NCBI GenBank assembly: GCA_031178805.1
Contig: JAPSIJ010000089.1
Span: 1 to 7,884, forward strand
DNA length: 7,884 nt
Source: Cellulomonas sp.
Lineage (GTDB): Bacteria; Actinomycetota; Actinomycetes; Actinomycetales; Cellulomonadaceae
Reading direction: 5' to 3'
The notes below the pieces were generated by a model. The model did not search any database and was not told the DNA's origin. It saw nothing but the letters and a program-made list of their open reading frames with translations. The position numbers and the translations under genes are program-made. Each line of letters begins with the position of its first letter. The stretch's first letter is position 1. Shown piece by piece: positions 1-5,276 of the stretch.

Positions 1-306
1 GCGGCCTACTACATGACCGGTCCCGACGGGGAGCGGGCGCACGGCTGGTGGCGGTTCCGCGCCGTCGAGCCGCCGCGCGCGCTCGAGTTCGAGGACGGGT
101 TCGCCGGCGCGGACGGCACGCCCGACGAGTCCATGCCCACCGTGCTCGGCCGGGTCGAGCTCACCGAGGACGACGGGCGCACCCGGATGGTCATCACCAC
201 CCGGTTCCCCAGCGCCGAGGCGATGGCGCAGATGGTGGCCATGGGCATGCCCGAGGGCATGACCCAGGCGGTCGGGCAGATCGAGGGCCTGCTGGTGCCG
301 GCCTGA
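1..306 (+). CDS. SRPBCC / AHSA1-like domain protein, C-terminal part
   Basis: The frame is open from the first base of the window, so the N-terminus lies outside. About 101 residues are visible, ending at a TGA. The sequence begins YYMTGPDGE and continues with HGWWRF, AVEPPRALEFEDGFA and a late helix rich in Met and Ala (AMAQMVAMGMPEGM, then QIEGLL). This is the usual C-terminal half of the Activator-of-Hsp90-ATPase-1-like branch of the SRPBCC (START/Bet v 1) fold: beta strands carrying the YxxxxGE and EPPxxLxF motifs, then a long closing helix. Such proteins are small cytosolic ligand-binding proteins of mostly unknown substrate, and in actinobacteria they often sit beside an ArsR-type regulator, which could lie just upstream of this window. 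An ATG at position 13 is internal to the domain and is not a credible start. The family call is firm; the function is not known. Confidence 0.85.
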   Translation, partial: AAYYMTGPDGERAHGWWRFRAVEPPRALEFEDGFAGADGTPDESMPTVLGRVELTEDDGRTRMVITTRFPSAEAMAQMVAMGMPEGMTQAVGQIEGLLVPA

Positions 307-329
307 CGGCGGGCGGGAGCCGGCGGCGG

Positions 330-360
330 TGCTACGTTCGCGGGTGCCACCCGGAGGAGG
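330..360 (+). promoter_or_regulatory. Putative extended -10 promoter and ribosome binding site of the VOC gene
   Basis: The sequence TGC-TACGTT (330-338) fits an extended -10 element (TGn followed by TAnnnT). Transcription would then start near 345, leaving a short leader that contains a strong Shine-Dalgarno run, GGAGGAGG (353-360). That run sits 4-7 bases before the GTG at 365 and decides the start codon. No -35 box is recognisable. It is uncertain whether the VOC gene is expressed only from here or also by read-through from the SRPBCC gene 58 bases upstream. Confidence 0.45.
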
Positions 361-364
361 ACCC

Positions 365-745
365 GTGCACCGCAGCCGGATCTCGACCCTGCTCATCGAC
401 GCGCCGCACGCCGAGGCGGCCGCCGCCGCCGCGTTCTGGTCGGCCGCGACCGGCGTCGCCGCCGCGCCCGTGCCCGGCGAGGAGCAGTTCACCCACCTCG
501 ACGACCCGGTGCCGGGCCTGGTGACGGCCGTGCAGGCGATCGGCGGCCCGGCGCGCTACCACCTGGACATGGAGACCGACGACGTCGCCGCCGAGACCAC
601 CCGGCTGCTCGGCCTCGGCGCCGTCGAGGTCGGGGGCTGGCTGGACTGCCGGACGCTGCGCACCCCGGGCGGGCACCTGCTGTGCGTCATCCCGGTGCAC
701 AGCGACCCGGCGGAGTTCGCCGCCCGCGCCCGCGTCTGGCCCTGA
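365..745 (+). CDS. VOC / glyoxalase-like domain protein
   Basis: This encodes 126 residues starting at GTG 365. The start was chosen because GGAGGAGG lies just upstream; the in-frame GTG at 329 falls within the promoter and lacks a ribosome binding site. The protein matches a single-repeat glyoxalase-like (VOC superfamily) domain. It has a first beta-alpha unit (STLLIDAPHAEAAAAAAFWSAATG, in two parts at residues 7-30), a central RYHLDMETDD strand (64-73) and a closing strand pair with TPGGHLLCVIP (100-110). The pattern of aAxFWsaaTG, then xHLDxxxDD, then GxxxCxxP is typical of the actinobacterial glyoxalase-like family. Members are cytosolic metal-dependent enzymes or drug-binding proteins, and no substrate can be assigned. 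His67 could be a metal ligand. The gene converges on padR with only 7 bases between the stop codons. Confidence 0.82.
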   Translation: MHRSRISTLLIDAPHAEAAAAAAFWSAATGVAAAPVPGEEQFTHLDDPVPGLVTAVQAIGGPARYHLDMETDDVAAETTRLLGLGAVEVGGWLDCRTLRTPGGHLLCVIPVHSDPAEFAARARVWP

Positions 746-764
746 CCGCGCCTCAGGCGGCCGG
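736..764. terminator. Weak inverted repeat across the VOC/padR convergent stop codons
   Basis: CCTGA (741-745) and TCAGG (753-757) are complementary around a 7-base loop and contain both stop codons (TGA 743-745 and, on the other strand, 753-755). The stem can be lengthened by CTGGC (736-740) pairing with 760-764, including one G-U pair, if two bases (758-759) bulge out. There is no U-tract. It may act as a shared 3'-end structure, but at this GC content a repeat of this size can arise by chance. Confidence 0.25.
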
Positions 765-1475
765 GTCGTCGCCCGCGAGCAGCCGGTACACCGACCGCCG
801 CGCCTCCGCCAGCACCGCCGCCGCCCGGACGCGCTGCTCCTCCGTGCCGCCGCGGCCCACCGCGCGCACCGCCTCGGCGAGCTGGCCCAGCTCGGCCCGC
901 AGGTCCACCCCGGGCTCCGCGTCCCCCGTGGCGAACGGGTCCGGCCAGCCGGCGGACTCGCGCTCCACCAGGGCGCGCCCCTCCTCGGTCAGCGTCGCGA
1001 GCTTGCGCCCGGCCGCCGCCGTCAGCGTCAGCACGCCCTCGTCCTCCAGGAGGTTCAGCGTCGGGTAGATCGCGCCCGGGCTCGGCCGCCACTGGCCGCC
1101 GCTCCGCTCGGCGATCGCCTCCATCAGCTGGTAGCCGTGCATCGGCTGCTCGGCGAGCAGCAGCAGCACCGCGACGCGGACGTCCCCGCGCGGCCGGCGC
1201 CCCCGGCGCGCACCGAAGCCGGGGCCGAAGCCCGGCCCGAACCCGCCGGGCCCGAACCCGCCCGGCCCGCCGAACCCGCCCGGCCCGCCGAACCCGCCGC
1301 GCCCGCGGCCGCCGAAACCCCGCGGGCCGTGCCCGCCCCGTCCCTCGCGGTGGCCGCCGTGCCCCTCGTGGGGGCCGCCGTGCCCCTCGTGCCCCTCGTG
1401 CGGCCCCCGCGGGTCGCGACCGGACCGCGCGTCGCGGCCCTCCGTGTCATCGGTCATCTCTTCGTCATATCGCAT
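753..1475 (-). CDS. PadR-family transcriptional regulator with Gly/His-rich N-terminal tail
   Basis: This encodes 240 residues from ATG 1475. The PadR winged helix-turn-helix lies at about residues 98-165, with the motifs LLLLAEQPMHGYQLMEAI (104-121) and PSPGAIYPTLNLLEDEG (131-147). A C-terminal helical dimerisation region follows (about 190-235). Residues 22-90 are low-complexity. They hold seven histidines between 26 and 49 in HEGH-type repeats, then Gly-Phe-Pro repeats. Similar tails are common in actinobacterial PadR proteins, and their role (metal binding or disorder) is unproven. PadR proteins are dimeric repressors that often control a neighbouring membrane transporter or detoxification gene and their own gene. 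The ATG at 1475 is favoured because a well-formed promoter places transcription start on that A (leaderless). An alternative ATG at 1457 (residue 7) has GAAGAG directly against it, too close for a ribosome binding site. The regulator diverges from the LMF gene, which is a possible second target. Confidence 0.93.
   Translation of the reverse strand: MRYDEEMTDDTEGRDARSGRDPRGPHEGHEGHGGPHEGHGGHREGRGGHGPRGFGGRGRGGFGGPGGFGGPGGFGPGGFGPGFGPGFGARRGRRPRGDVRVAVLLLLAEQPMHGYQLMEAIAERSGGQWRPSPGAIYPTLNLLEDEGVLTLTAAAGRKLATLTEEGRALVERESAGWPDPFATGDAEPGVDLRAELGQLAEAVRAVGRGGTEEQRVRAAAVLAEARRSVYRLLAGDDPAA
1239..1307. repeat. Tandem repeats encoding the PadR Gly-Pro-Phe tail
   Basis: Two perfect adjacent copies of the 18-mer GAACCCGCCCGGCCCGCC occur at 1254-1271 and 1272-1289. 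They are flanked by a truncated variant (1239-1253) and a diverged copy (1290-1307). On the minus strand they encode the GGFGGP-type repeats of the PadR tail. The frame is preserved because the unit is a multiple of three. Copy number is likely to vary by slippage. Shorter 9-bp GTGCCCCTC-like units around 1346-1400 encode the His/Glu/Gly repeats. Confidence 0.8.
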
Positions 1476-1511
1476 GACGCTAACGATATATCGCTACCGC
1501 GCGGTTGTCAC
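1467..1511 (-). promoter_or_regulatory. padR promoter with overlapping palindromic operator, probably leaderless
   Basis: On the minus strand there is a -35-like GTGACA (1511-1506), a 17-base spacer and a -10 TATCGT (1488-1483). Seven bases then separate the -10 from ATG 1475, so the first transcribed base is probably the A of the start codon. The perfect palindrome CGATATATCG (1484-1493) sits inside a 16-bp imperfect one (1481-1496, TA-n-CGATATATCG-n-TA) and overlaps the -10. A further half-site, ATATCG (1467-1472), lies across the start codon. This is a striking AT-rich island in very GC-rich DNA. The layout suits autorepression by PadR; whether it also controls the divergent LMF gene is inference. 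Confidence 0.7.
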
Positions 1512-1631
1512 CACCTCCGCCCCGGCGGACGCCCCCGCGGCCGCGGGCGCGGTCGCGCCTCCGCGCCCCACGGGCGACGCTGGAGCGCGGTGGGGACGAC
1601 GCCGGCGGCGCGGGATGCCCGGAGGTGCGGG

Positions 1632-3086
1632 GTGGAGTGGTTCGACGCCGAGGGCTACACGGTCGCCCGCGAGGTGGTGCAGCGCGGTGTGGCCGCGGTG
1701 TACGTGCTGGCCTTCGTCGCGGTGCTGCGCCAGTTCCGGCCCCTGCTGGGCGAGCACGGGCTGCTGCCGGTGCCGGACTTCGTGGCCCGGGTGCCGTGGC
1801 GCGCCTCCCCCAGCCTGTTCCACTGGCGGTACTCCGACGTCCTGGTCGTGGTGGTCGGCTGGGTCGGCGTCCTCGTCGCCGTCGCCCTGGTCGCCGGGCT
1901 GCCGCAGCAGGGGCCGCCGTGGGTGCCGCTGCTCGCGTTCGGCGTGCTGTGGGTGCTCTACCTGTCGGTGGTGAACGTCGGGCAGACGTTCTACGGGTTC
2001 GGCTGGGAGTCGCTGCTGCTGGAGGCGGGCTTCCTCGTCGCGTTCCTCGGCTCGGACGAGGTCGCGCCGCCGCTGACCGTGCTCGTGCTGCTGTGGTGGC
2101 TGGTGTTCCGCCTGGAGTTCGGGGCGGGCCTGATCAAGTGGCGCGGCGACCCGGCCTGGCGCGACCTCACCGCGCTGTACTACCACCACGAGACCCAGCC
2201 GATGCCGGGCCCGGCCAGCCGGCTGTTCCACCTGCTGCCGAGGCCGCTGCACCGGGTGGAGGTGGTCGCCAACCACGTGACGCAGCTCGTCGTGCCGTTC
2301 GGGCTGCTGGTGCCCGGGCCGGTGGCGAGCACGGCGGCCGGCATCATGATCGTCACCCAGCTGTGGCTCGTGCTGTCCGGCAACTTCGCCTGGCTGAACT
2401 GGCTGACCATCGTGCTCGCCGCGGCCGCGGTCGACGACCGCGCGTGGGGCGCCGTGCTCGGCCTGGTCGGCGTCGACGTGCCGGCGGCGGACCCCGGTCC
2501 GGCGCCCGCGTGGTTCGTCGTCGTGGTGCTGGCGGTCACCGTGCTCTGCGTGGTGCTGTCCTGGTGGCCCGCGCGGAACCTGGTGTCGCGGAACCAGCGG
2601 ATGAACGCCTCGTTCAACGTCTGGCACCTGGTCAACGCCTACGGCGCGTTCGGCAGCATCACCCGCCGGCGCACCGAGGTGGTGGTCGAGGGCACGCTGG
2701 ACGCCGACCCGGGCCCGGGGGCGACGTGGCGGGAGTACGAGTTCCGCGGCAAGCCGGGCGACGTGCGCCGGCTGCCCCGGCAGTACGCGCCCTACCACCT
2801 GCGGCTCGACTGGCTGATGTGGTTCCTCGCGCTCGGGTCGTCCGCGCAGCTGCGGTGGTTCGTGCCGTTCCTCGGCCGGCTGCTGGAGGCCGACCGGCCC
2901 ACGCTGCGGCTGCTCGCCCGGGACCCGTTCGACGGGCAGCGGCCCCGCTGGGTCCGGGCGCGGCTGTACCGGTACCGGTTCGCCACGCCCGCCGAGCGCC
3001 GGGCGACCGGGGACCGCTGGGTCCGCACCGACGAGGGCCTGATGGTCGACGCGGTGAACCTGGCGGTGCTGGCCCGCCGCGGCTGA
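1632..3086 (+). CDS. Lipase maturation factor (LMF) family membrane protein
   Basis: This encodes 484 residues from GTG 1632. The start is chosen by GGAGG at 1621-1625, six bases upstream. The protein is a polytopic membrane protein. Hydrophobic segments lie near residues 17-33, 68-89, 97-113, 146-160, 216-248, 252-268, 293-311 and 394-414. It carries the hallmark blocks of the LMF1/LMF2 family (PF06762): NVGQTFYGFGWESLLLEAGF (115-134), FRLEFGAGLIKWRGDPAWRD (159-178) followed by HHETQPMP (185-192), NAYGAFGSITRRR (335-347) and APYHLRLDWLMWF (386-398). Eukaryotic LMF1 is an ER protein needed for folding of dimeric lipases. Bacterial members are widespread in actinobacteria, lie in the cell membrane and have no demonstrated role. 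The length fits the family. The 135-base gap to padR's operator contains no convincing -10 box on this strand. The gene converges on the ROK regulator with a 9-base gap. Confidence 0.93.
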   Translation: MEWFDAEGYTVAREVVQRGVAAVYVLAFVAVLRQFRPLLGEHGLLPVPDFVARVPWRASPSLFHWRYSDVLVVVVGWVGVLVAVALVAGLPQQGPPWVPLLAFGVLWVLYLSVVNVGQTFYGFGWESLLLEAGFLVAFLGSDEVAPPLTVLVLLWWLVFRLEFGAGLIKWRGDPAWRDLTALYYHHETQPMPGPASRLFHLLPRPLHRVEVVANHVTQLVVPFGLLVPGPVASTAAGIMIVTQLWLVLSGNFAWLNWLTIVLAAAAVDDRAWGAVLGLVGVDVPAADPGPAPAWFVVVVLAVTVLCVVLSWWPARNLVSRNQRMNASFNVWHLVNAYGAFGSITRRRTEVVVEGTLDADPGPGATWREYEFRGKPGDVRRLPRQYAPYHLRLDWLMWFLALGSSAQLRWFVPFLGRLLEADRPTLRLLARDPFDGQRPRWVRARLYRYRFATPAERRATGDRWVRTDEGLMVDAVNLAVLARRG

Positions 3087-3109
3087 CTGACGGCGTCAGC
3101 GGCGGCGGG
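3073..3109. terminator. Strong imperfect hairpin spanning both convergent stop codons
   Basis: The left arm is CCCGCCGC (3073-3080), one mismatched base, then GCTGAC (3082-3087). The right arm is GTCAGC (3095-3100), one mismatched base, then GCGGCGGG (3102-3109). Fourteen of fifteen positions pair around a 7-base loop. The stem includes the LMF stop (TGA 3084-3086) and the ROK stop (3096-3098, minus strand). No U-tract follows on either side, so it is not a classical intrinsic terminator. High-GC actinobacteria often use hairpins without U-runs, and a bidirectional 3'-end role is plausible. Confidence 0.5.
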
Positions 3110-4328
3110 GGGCGAGCTCCTCCTGCAGCACCAGCGCCGCCGCCCCGACCGCCGCGGCGTCCGCCACGTGCGCCGCCACGGCGACGCGCACGTCGTGCCG
3201 CCGGCCCGGGTCGCGCTCGGCGCGCAGCCGGCACTGGACCACCCCGGCGTAGAGCGAGCCGGCGGTGCTGAACGCGGGGCCGGCCAGCACCACGGAGTCG
3301 ACGTCGAGCAGGTGGGCGACGGTGACGGCCGCGTCGGCGAGGTAGCCGGCGGACTCCTCGACGAGCTCGACCGCGAGCGCGTCGCCCTGCACGGCGGCGG
3401 TGGCCACGGCGCCGAAGTCGGTGATCGGGTCGCCGTCGGCGCTCAGCCGGACCGCGGTGCGGCGGCCGGCGGCCACCGCGCGGCGCGCGCGCCGGGCCAC
3501 GGCGTGCGGGGCGGCGAGCTCCTCCAGCGTCGGGCCGGGGCCCTCGCCCGGCGTCGCGCCGCGGTGCAGGTGCATCCGGCCGAGCGGCCCGGGGTTGCCG
3601 CCGGCCCCGCGGTGCACCGCGCCGCCGACGACCAGCCCGGCGCCGATCCCGGCGCCCATGTAGAGGGTGAGCTGCGTCGCCGAGTCCGGGGTGCGGCCGG
3701 CCCAGCGCTCCCCCACCGCGGCGGCGGTCGCGTCCCCGTCCAGCAGCACCGGCAGGCCGACGGCGGCCCCGAGCCGGGACCGCACCGGGTAGCCCTGCCA
3801 CCGGTCCAGCGACCGGGACACCGCGATCGCGCCCGCGTCGAGGTCGAGCACGCCCGGCACCGCCAGGCCGACGCCGACCACGCCGCGCCGCCCCACCCCG
3901 GTCGCGCGCAGCAGCACGTCGACGTGCCGCGCGATCCCCGCGACCACCGTGTCGGGGTCGACGGAGCGCGCGCCGCGCACCCGGGTGCGGGCGACGACCG
4001 CCCCCCGCGCGTCGGTGAGCACCACCACCAGCCAGTCGGCGCCGAGCTGCACGCCGACGGCGCACCGGGCGAGCGGGTCGAGGGTGAGCATCACGCGCGG
4101 CTTGCCGCCGGTCCACTCCCGGTCGCCGCTCTCCCGCAGCAGGCCCTCGTCCAGCAGCGCCCGGACGGCGTGCGAGATGGCCGCCTGGGTCAGCCCCGTG
4201 TGCTCGGCGAGCTCCACCCGGCTGATCGGCCCGCGGGTGCGCACCAGCTCGACGACCCGCGTGCGGGTGGTCGACGGCGCACGGCCGCCGCGGCGCGGGG
4301 CCCTGCGCCCGTCCTCCGCGCCGTCCAT
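3096..4328 (-). CDS. ROK-family transcriptional regulator lacking the zinc-binding motif
   Basis: This encodes 410 residues from ATG 4328. An N-terminal winged helix-turn-helix lies at about residues 20-70 (TRTRVVELVRTRGPISRVEL, then TQAAISHAVRALLDEGLL at 47-64, then the wing WTGGKPR). The ROK actin-like sugar-binding domain spans about 88-400. It has GVGLAVPGVLD (152-162), LDGDATAAAVGE (196-207, with Asp199 at the usual catalytic position), LYMGAGIGAGLVVGG (222-236) and VVLAGPAF (346-353). The segment that normally reads ExGH then CxCGxxGCxE is here PLGR (248-251) followed by GEGPGPTLEE, so the zinc ligands are absent. The protein is therefore unlikely to be a sugar kinase and is probably a sugar-responsive DNA-binding regulator of the XylR/NagC type. 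The start at 4328 is preferred over in-frame ATGs at 4340 and 4358, because an extended -10 lies 7 bases before it. The alpha-galactosidase nearby suggests a galactoside ligand, by inference only. Confidence 0.9.
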   Translation of the reverse strand: MDGAEDGRRAPRRGGRAPSTTRTRVVELVRTRGPISRVELAEHTGLTQAAISHAVRALLDEGLLRESGDREWTGGKPRVMLTLDPLARCAVGVQLGADWLVVVLTDARGAVVARTRVRGARSVDPDTVVAGIARHVDVLLRATGVGRRGVVGVGLAVPGVLDLDAGAIAVSRSLDRWQGYPVRSRLGAAVGLPVLLDGDATAAAVGERWAGRTPDSATQLTLYMGAGIGAGLVVGGAVHRGAGGNPGPLGRMHLHRGATPGEGPGPTLEELAAPHAVARRARRAVAAGRRTAVRLSADGDPITDFGAVATAAVQGDALAVELVEESAGYLADAAVTVAHLLDVDSVVLAGPAFSTAGSLYAGVVQCRLRAERDPGRRHDVRVAVAAHVADAAAVGAAALVLQEELAPRRR

Positions 4329-4348
4329 GCCGCTCAGCATGGCACGCG
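4329..4348 (-). promoter_or_regulatory. Extended -10 promoter of the ROK gene (leaderless)
   Basis: Read on the minus strand, CGCGTGCCATGCTG (4348-4335) contains TGC-CATGCT, an extended -10-like element with the hexamer at 4341-4336. Seven bases follow to ATG 4328, so the transcript would begin at or next to the start codon. No -35 box is recognisable. The identical element, inverted, lies before the divergent LacI-type gene, which strengthens the reading for both. Confidence 0.5.
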
Positions 4349-4404
4349 CCGCGGGCACCGCCCGCCCGCGTCACCCGCCCGGGGCCGGGCCGCGTGCCAT
4401 GCTG
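4335..4404. repeat. Perfect 14-bp inverted repeat in the ROK / LacI-like divergent region
   Basis: CAGCATGGCACGCG (4335-4348) is the exact reverse complement of CGCGTGCCATGCTG (4391-4404), with 42 bases between the arms. Each arm carries the -10-like element of the gene on its side. The repeat may be a paired promoter element, a regulator-binding repeat, or both. Confidence 0.85.
4351..4390. promoter_or_regulatory. Two GC palindromes between the divergent promoters, candidate operators
   Basis: GCGGGC-ACC-GCCCGC (4351-4365) and GCCCGG-GG-CCGGGC (4377-4390) are each perfect 6-bp-arm palindromes. They lie at about -23 to -37 from the ROK start and -20 to -33 from the LacI-like start, where a -35 box would be. 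The arrangement is nearly mirror-symmetric with the 14-bp repeats that flank it. Short GC palindromes are frequent by chance in such DNA, so binding by the ROK protein is only a hypothesis. Confidence 0.3.
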
Positions 4405-4409
4405 CGGGC
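4391..4409 (+). promoter_or_regulatory. Extended -10 promoter of the LacI-like gene (leaderless)
   Basis: CGCGTGCCATGCTG (4391-4404) contains TGC-CATGCT with the hexamer at 4398-4403. Six bases then lead to ATG 4410, the spacing expected of a leaderless transcript. There is no Shine-Dalgarno sequence before this ATG, which agrees with leaderless translation. No -35 box is recognisable. Confidence 0.5.
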
Positions 4410-5276
4410 ATGACGGTGAACCCGGCGCCCCAGGGCGGCGCCCCGGGCGTCCGCGTGGGGCTGGCGCTGCTGCCGGCCGACGACGACGGGGCGCTGGAGC
4501 CCTTCTACGCGGACCTGCTCGCGGGCATGGAGGAGGAGCTGGACGCGCACGGCGCCAGCGTGTTCGTGCACGTGGTGCCGGACCTGGACGCGGAGCTGGT
4601 CGCCTACCGGCGGTGGGCGCGCGAGCGGCTGGTGGACGCGGTGGTCATCTCCGACCTGGTGGCCGACGACCCGCGCGAGCAGGCGTGCCGGGACCTCGGG
4701 CTGCCGGCGGTGCTGCTCGGCGGCGAGCCGTGCCCGGGCCGCTGGGTGGTCGACTACGACAACGACGAGGCGATGCGCACCGCCGTGGCGTTCCTCGCGG
4801 ACCTCGGGCACCGGCGGATCGGCTGGGTGTCCGGCCCGCGCCGGTACCGGCACACCCGGGTGCGGGAGGCGGCGTTCCGGGAGGCCGTCGCCGCGGCCGG
4901 GGCCACCGGCGTGCAGCGGGAGGGCGACTACGGCGAGGCCAGCGGCGCCGCCCGCACGGCGGAGCTGCTCGCGCTGCCGGCACCGCCGACGGCGATCGTC
5001 TACGACAACGACCTGATGCCCCTGGCCGGGCTGCGCGAGGCGACCCGGCGGGGGCTGCGGGTGCCCGAGGACCTGTCGGTGCTCGCCTGGGACGACTCCG
5101 CGAACGTGCGGATCTCGACCCCGCCGCTGTCCGTGGTCAGCCGGGACGTGCACGAGCTCGGCGCGCTCACCGCCGAGGTGCTGCTGCGCGCCGTCGCGGG
5201 CGGCCCGCCGGGGACCACCCGCACGCCCGGCGTCCGGGTGGTCCCCCGCGGCTCGACCGCCCCGCCGGCCCGCTGA
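4410..5276 (+). CDS. LacI/GalR-type sugar-binding protein without a DNA-binding domain
   Basis: This encodes 288 residues from ATG 4410. Residues 14-280 form a full periplasmic-binding-protein-like effector domain of the LacI family. It includes RVGLALLPADDD (15-26), PFYADLLAGMEEELDAHG (31-48), YRRWARERLVDAVVI (66-80), LGHRRIGWVSGP (132-143), HTRVREAAFREAV (148-160), PPTAIVYDNDLMPLAGL (192-208), VPEDLSVLAWDD (218-229), PPLSVVSRDV (238-247) and the typical end VVPRGSTAPP. LacI regulators normally have about 50 more residues at the N-terminus carrying the helix-turn-helix and hinge helix. Here only 13 residues precede the first strand. The frame upstream of the ATG is antisense to the ROK gene and holds no such motif. 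There is no signal peptide, lipobox or membrane segment, so the protein is cytosolic. It may be a sugar-sensing partner of another regulator or a remnant. The intact frame and unchanged codon use argue against recent decay. Confidence 0.88.
   Translation: MTVNPAPQGGAPGVRVGLALLPADDDGALEPFYADLLAGMEEELDAHGASVFVHVVPDLDAELVAYRRWARERLVDAVVISDLVADDPREQACRDLGLPAVLLGGEPCPGRWVVDYDNDEAMRTAVAFLADLGHRRIGWVSGPRRYRHTRVREAAFREAVAAAGATGVQREGDYGEASGAARTAELLALPAPPTAIVYDNDLMPLAGLREATRRGLRVPEDLSVLAWDDSANVRISTPPLSVVSRDVHELGALTAEVLLRAVAGGPPGTTRTPGVRVVPRGSTAPPAR
5210..5246. repeat. 37-base near-perfect palindrome inside the 3' end of the LacI-like gene
   Basis: GGGGACCACCCG (5210-5221) is the exact reverse complement of CGGGTGGTCCCC (5235-5246). 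After one C-C mismatch, ACG (5223-5225) pairs with CGT (5231-5233) around a 5-base loop. In total 15 of 16 stem positions pair. It lies within the coding sequence, ending 30 bases before the LacI-like stop codon. It may fold as a strong RNA hairpin near the transcript end. Confidence 0.75.

Noticed and set aside
1566..1595. CCCCAC / GTGGGG inverted repeat before the LMF gene as a riboswitch or attenuator
   Set aside because: The arms are only 6 bp with an 18-base loop. There is no supporting structure, and such matches are common by chance in this composition.
1137..1631. Extension of the LMF reading frame upstream to 1137
   Set aside because: The extension runs antisense through padR and its operator, and its residues are low-complexity Pro/Ala. 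GTG 1632 has a good ribosome binding site and begins the conserved family sequence.
1494..2798. Long minus-strand frame antisense to the LMF gene
   Set aside because: It is rich in His, Arg, Gln and Pro, as expected for the antisense of a GC-rich gene. It has no domain and no plausible start site.
4329..4358. ROK start at ATG 4358 or 4340
   Set aside because: Starting there would put the -10-like element and the left arm of the 14-bp inverted repeat inside the coding sequence. The ATG at 4328 is 7 bases after that element and leaves the HTH intact.
3168..4409. Extension of the LacI-like frame upstream, which might have held the missing HTH
   Set aside because: It is antisense to the ROK gene. 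It shows no LacI helix-turn-helix pattern, and its composition is that of a shadow frame rich in His, Arg and Gly.
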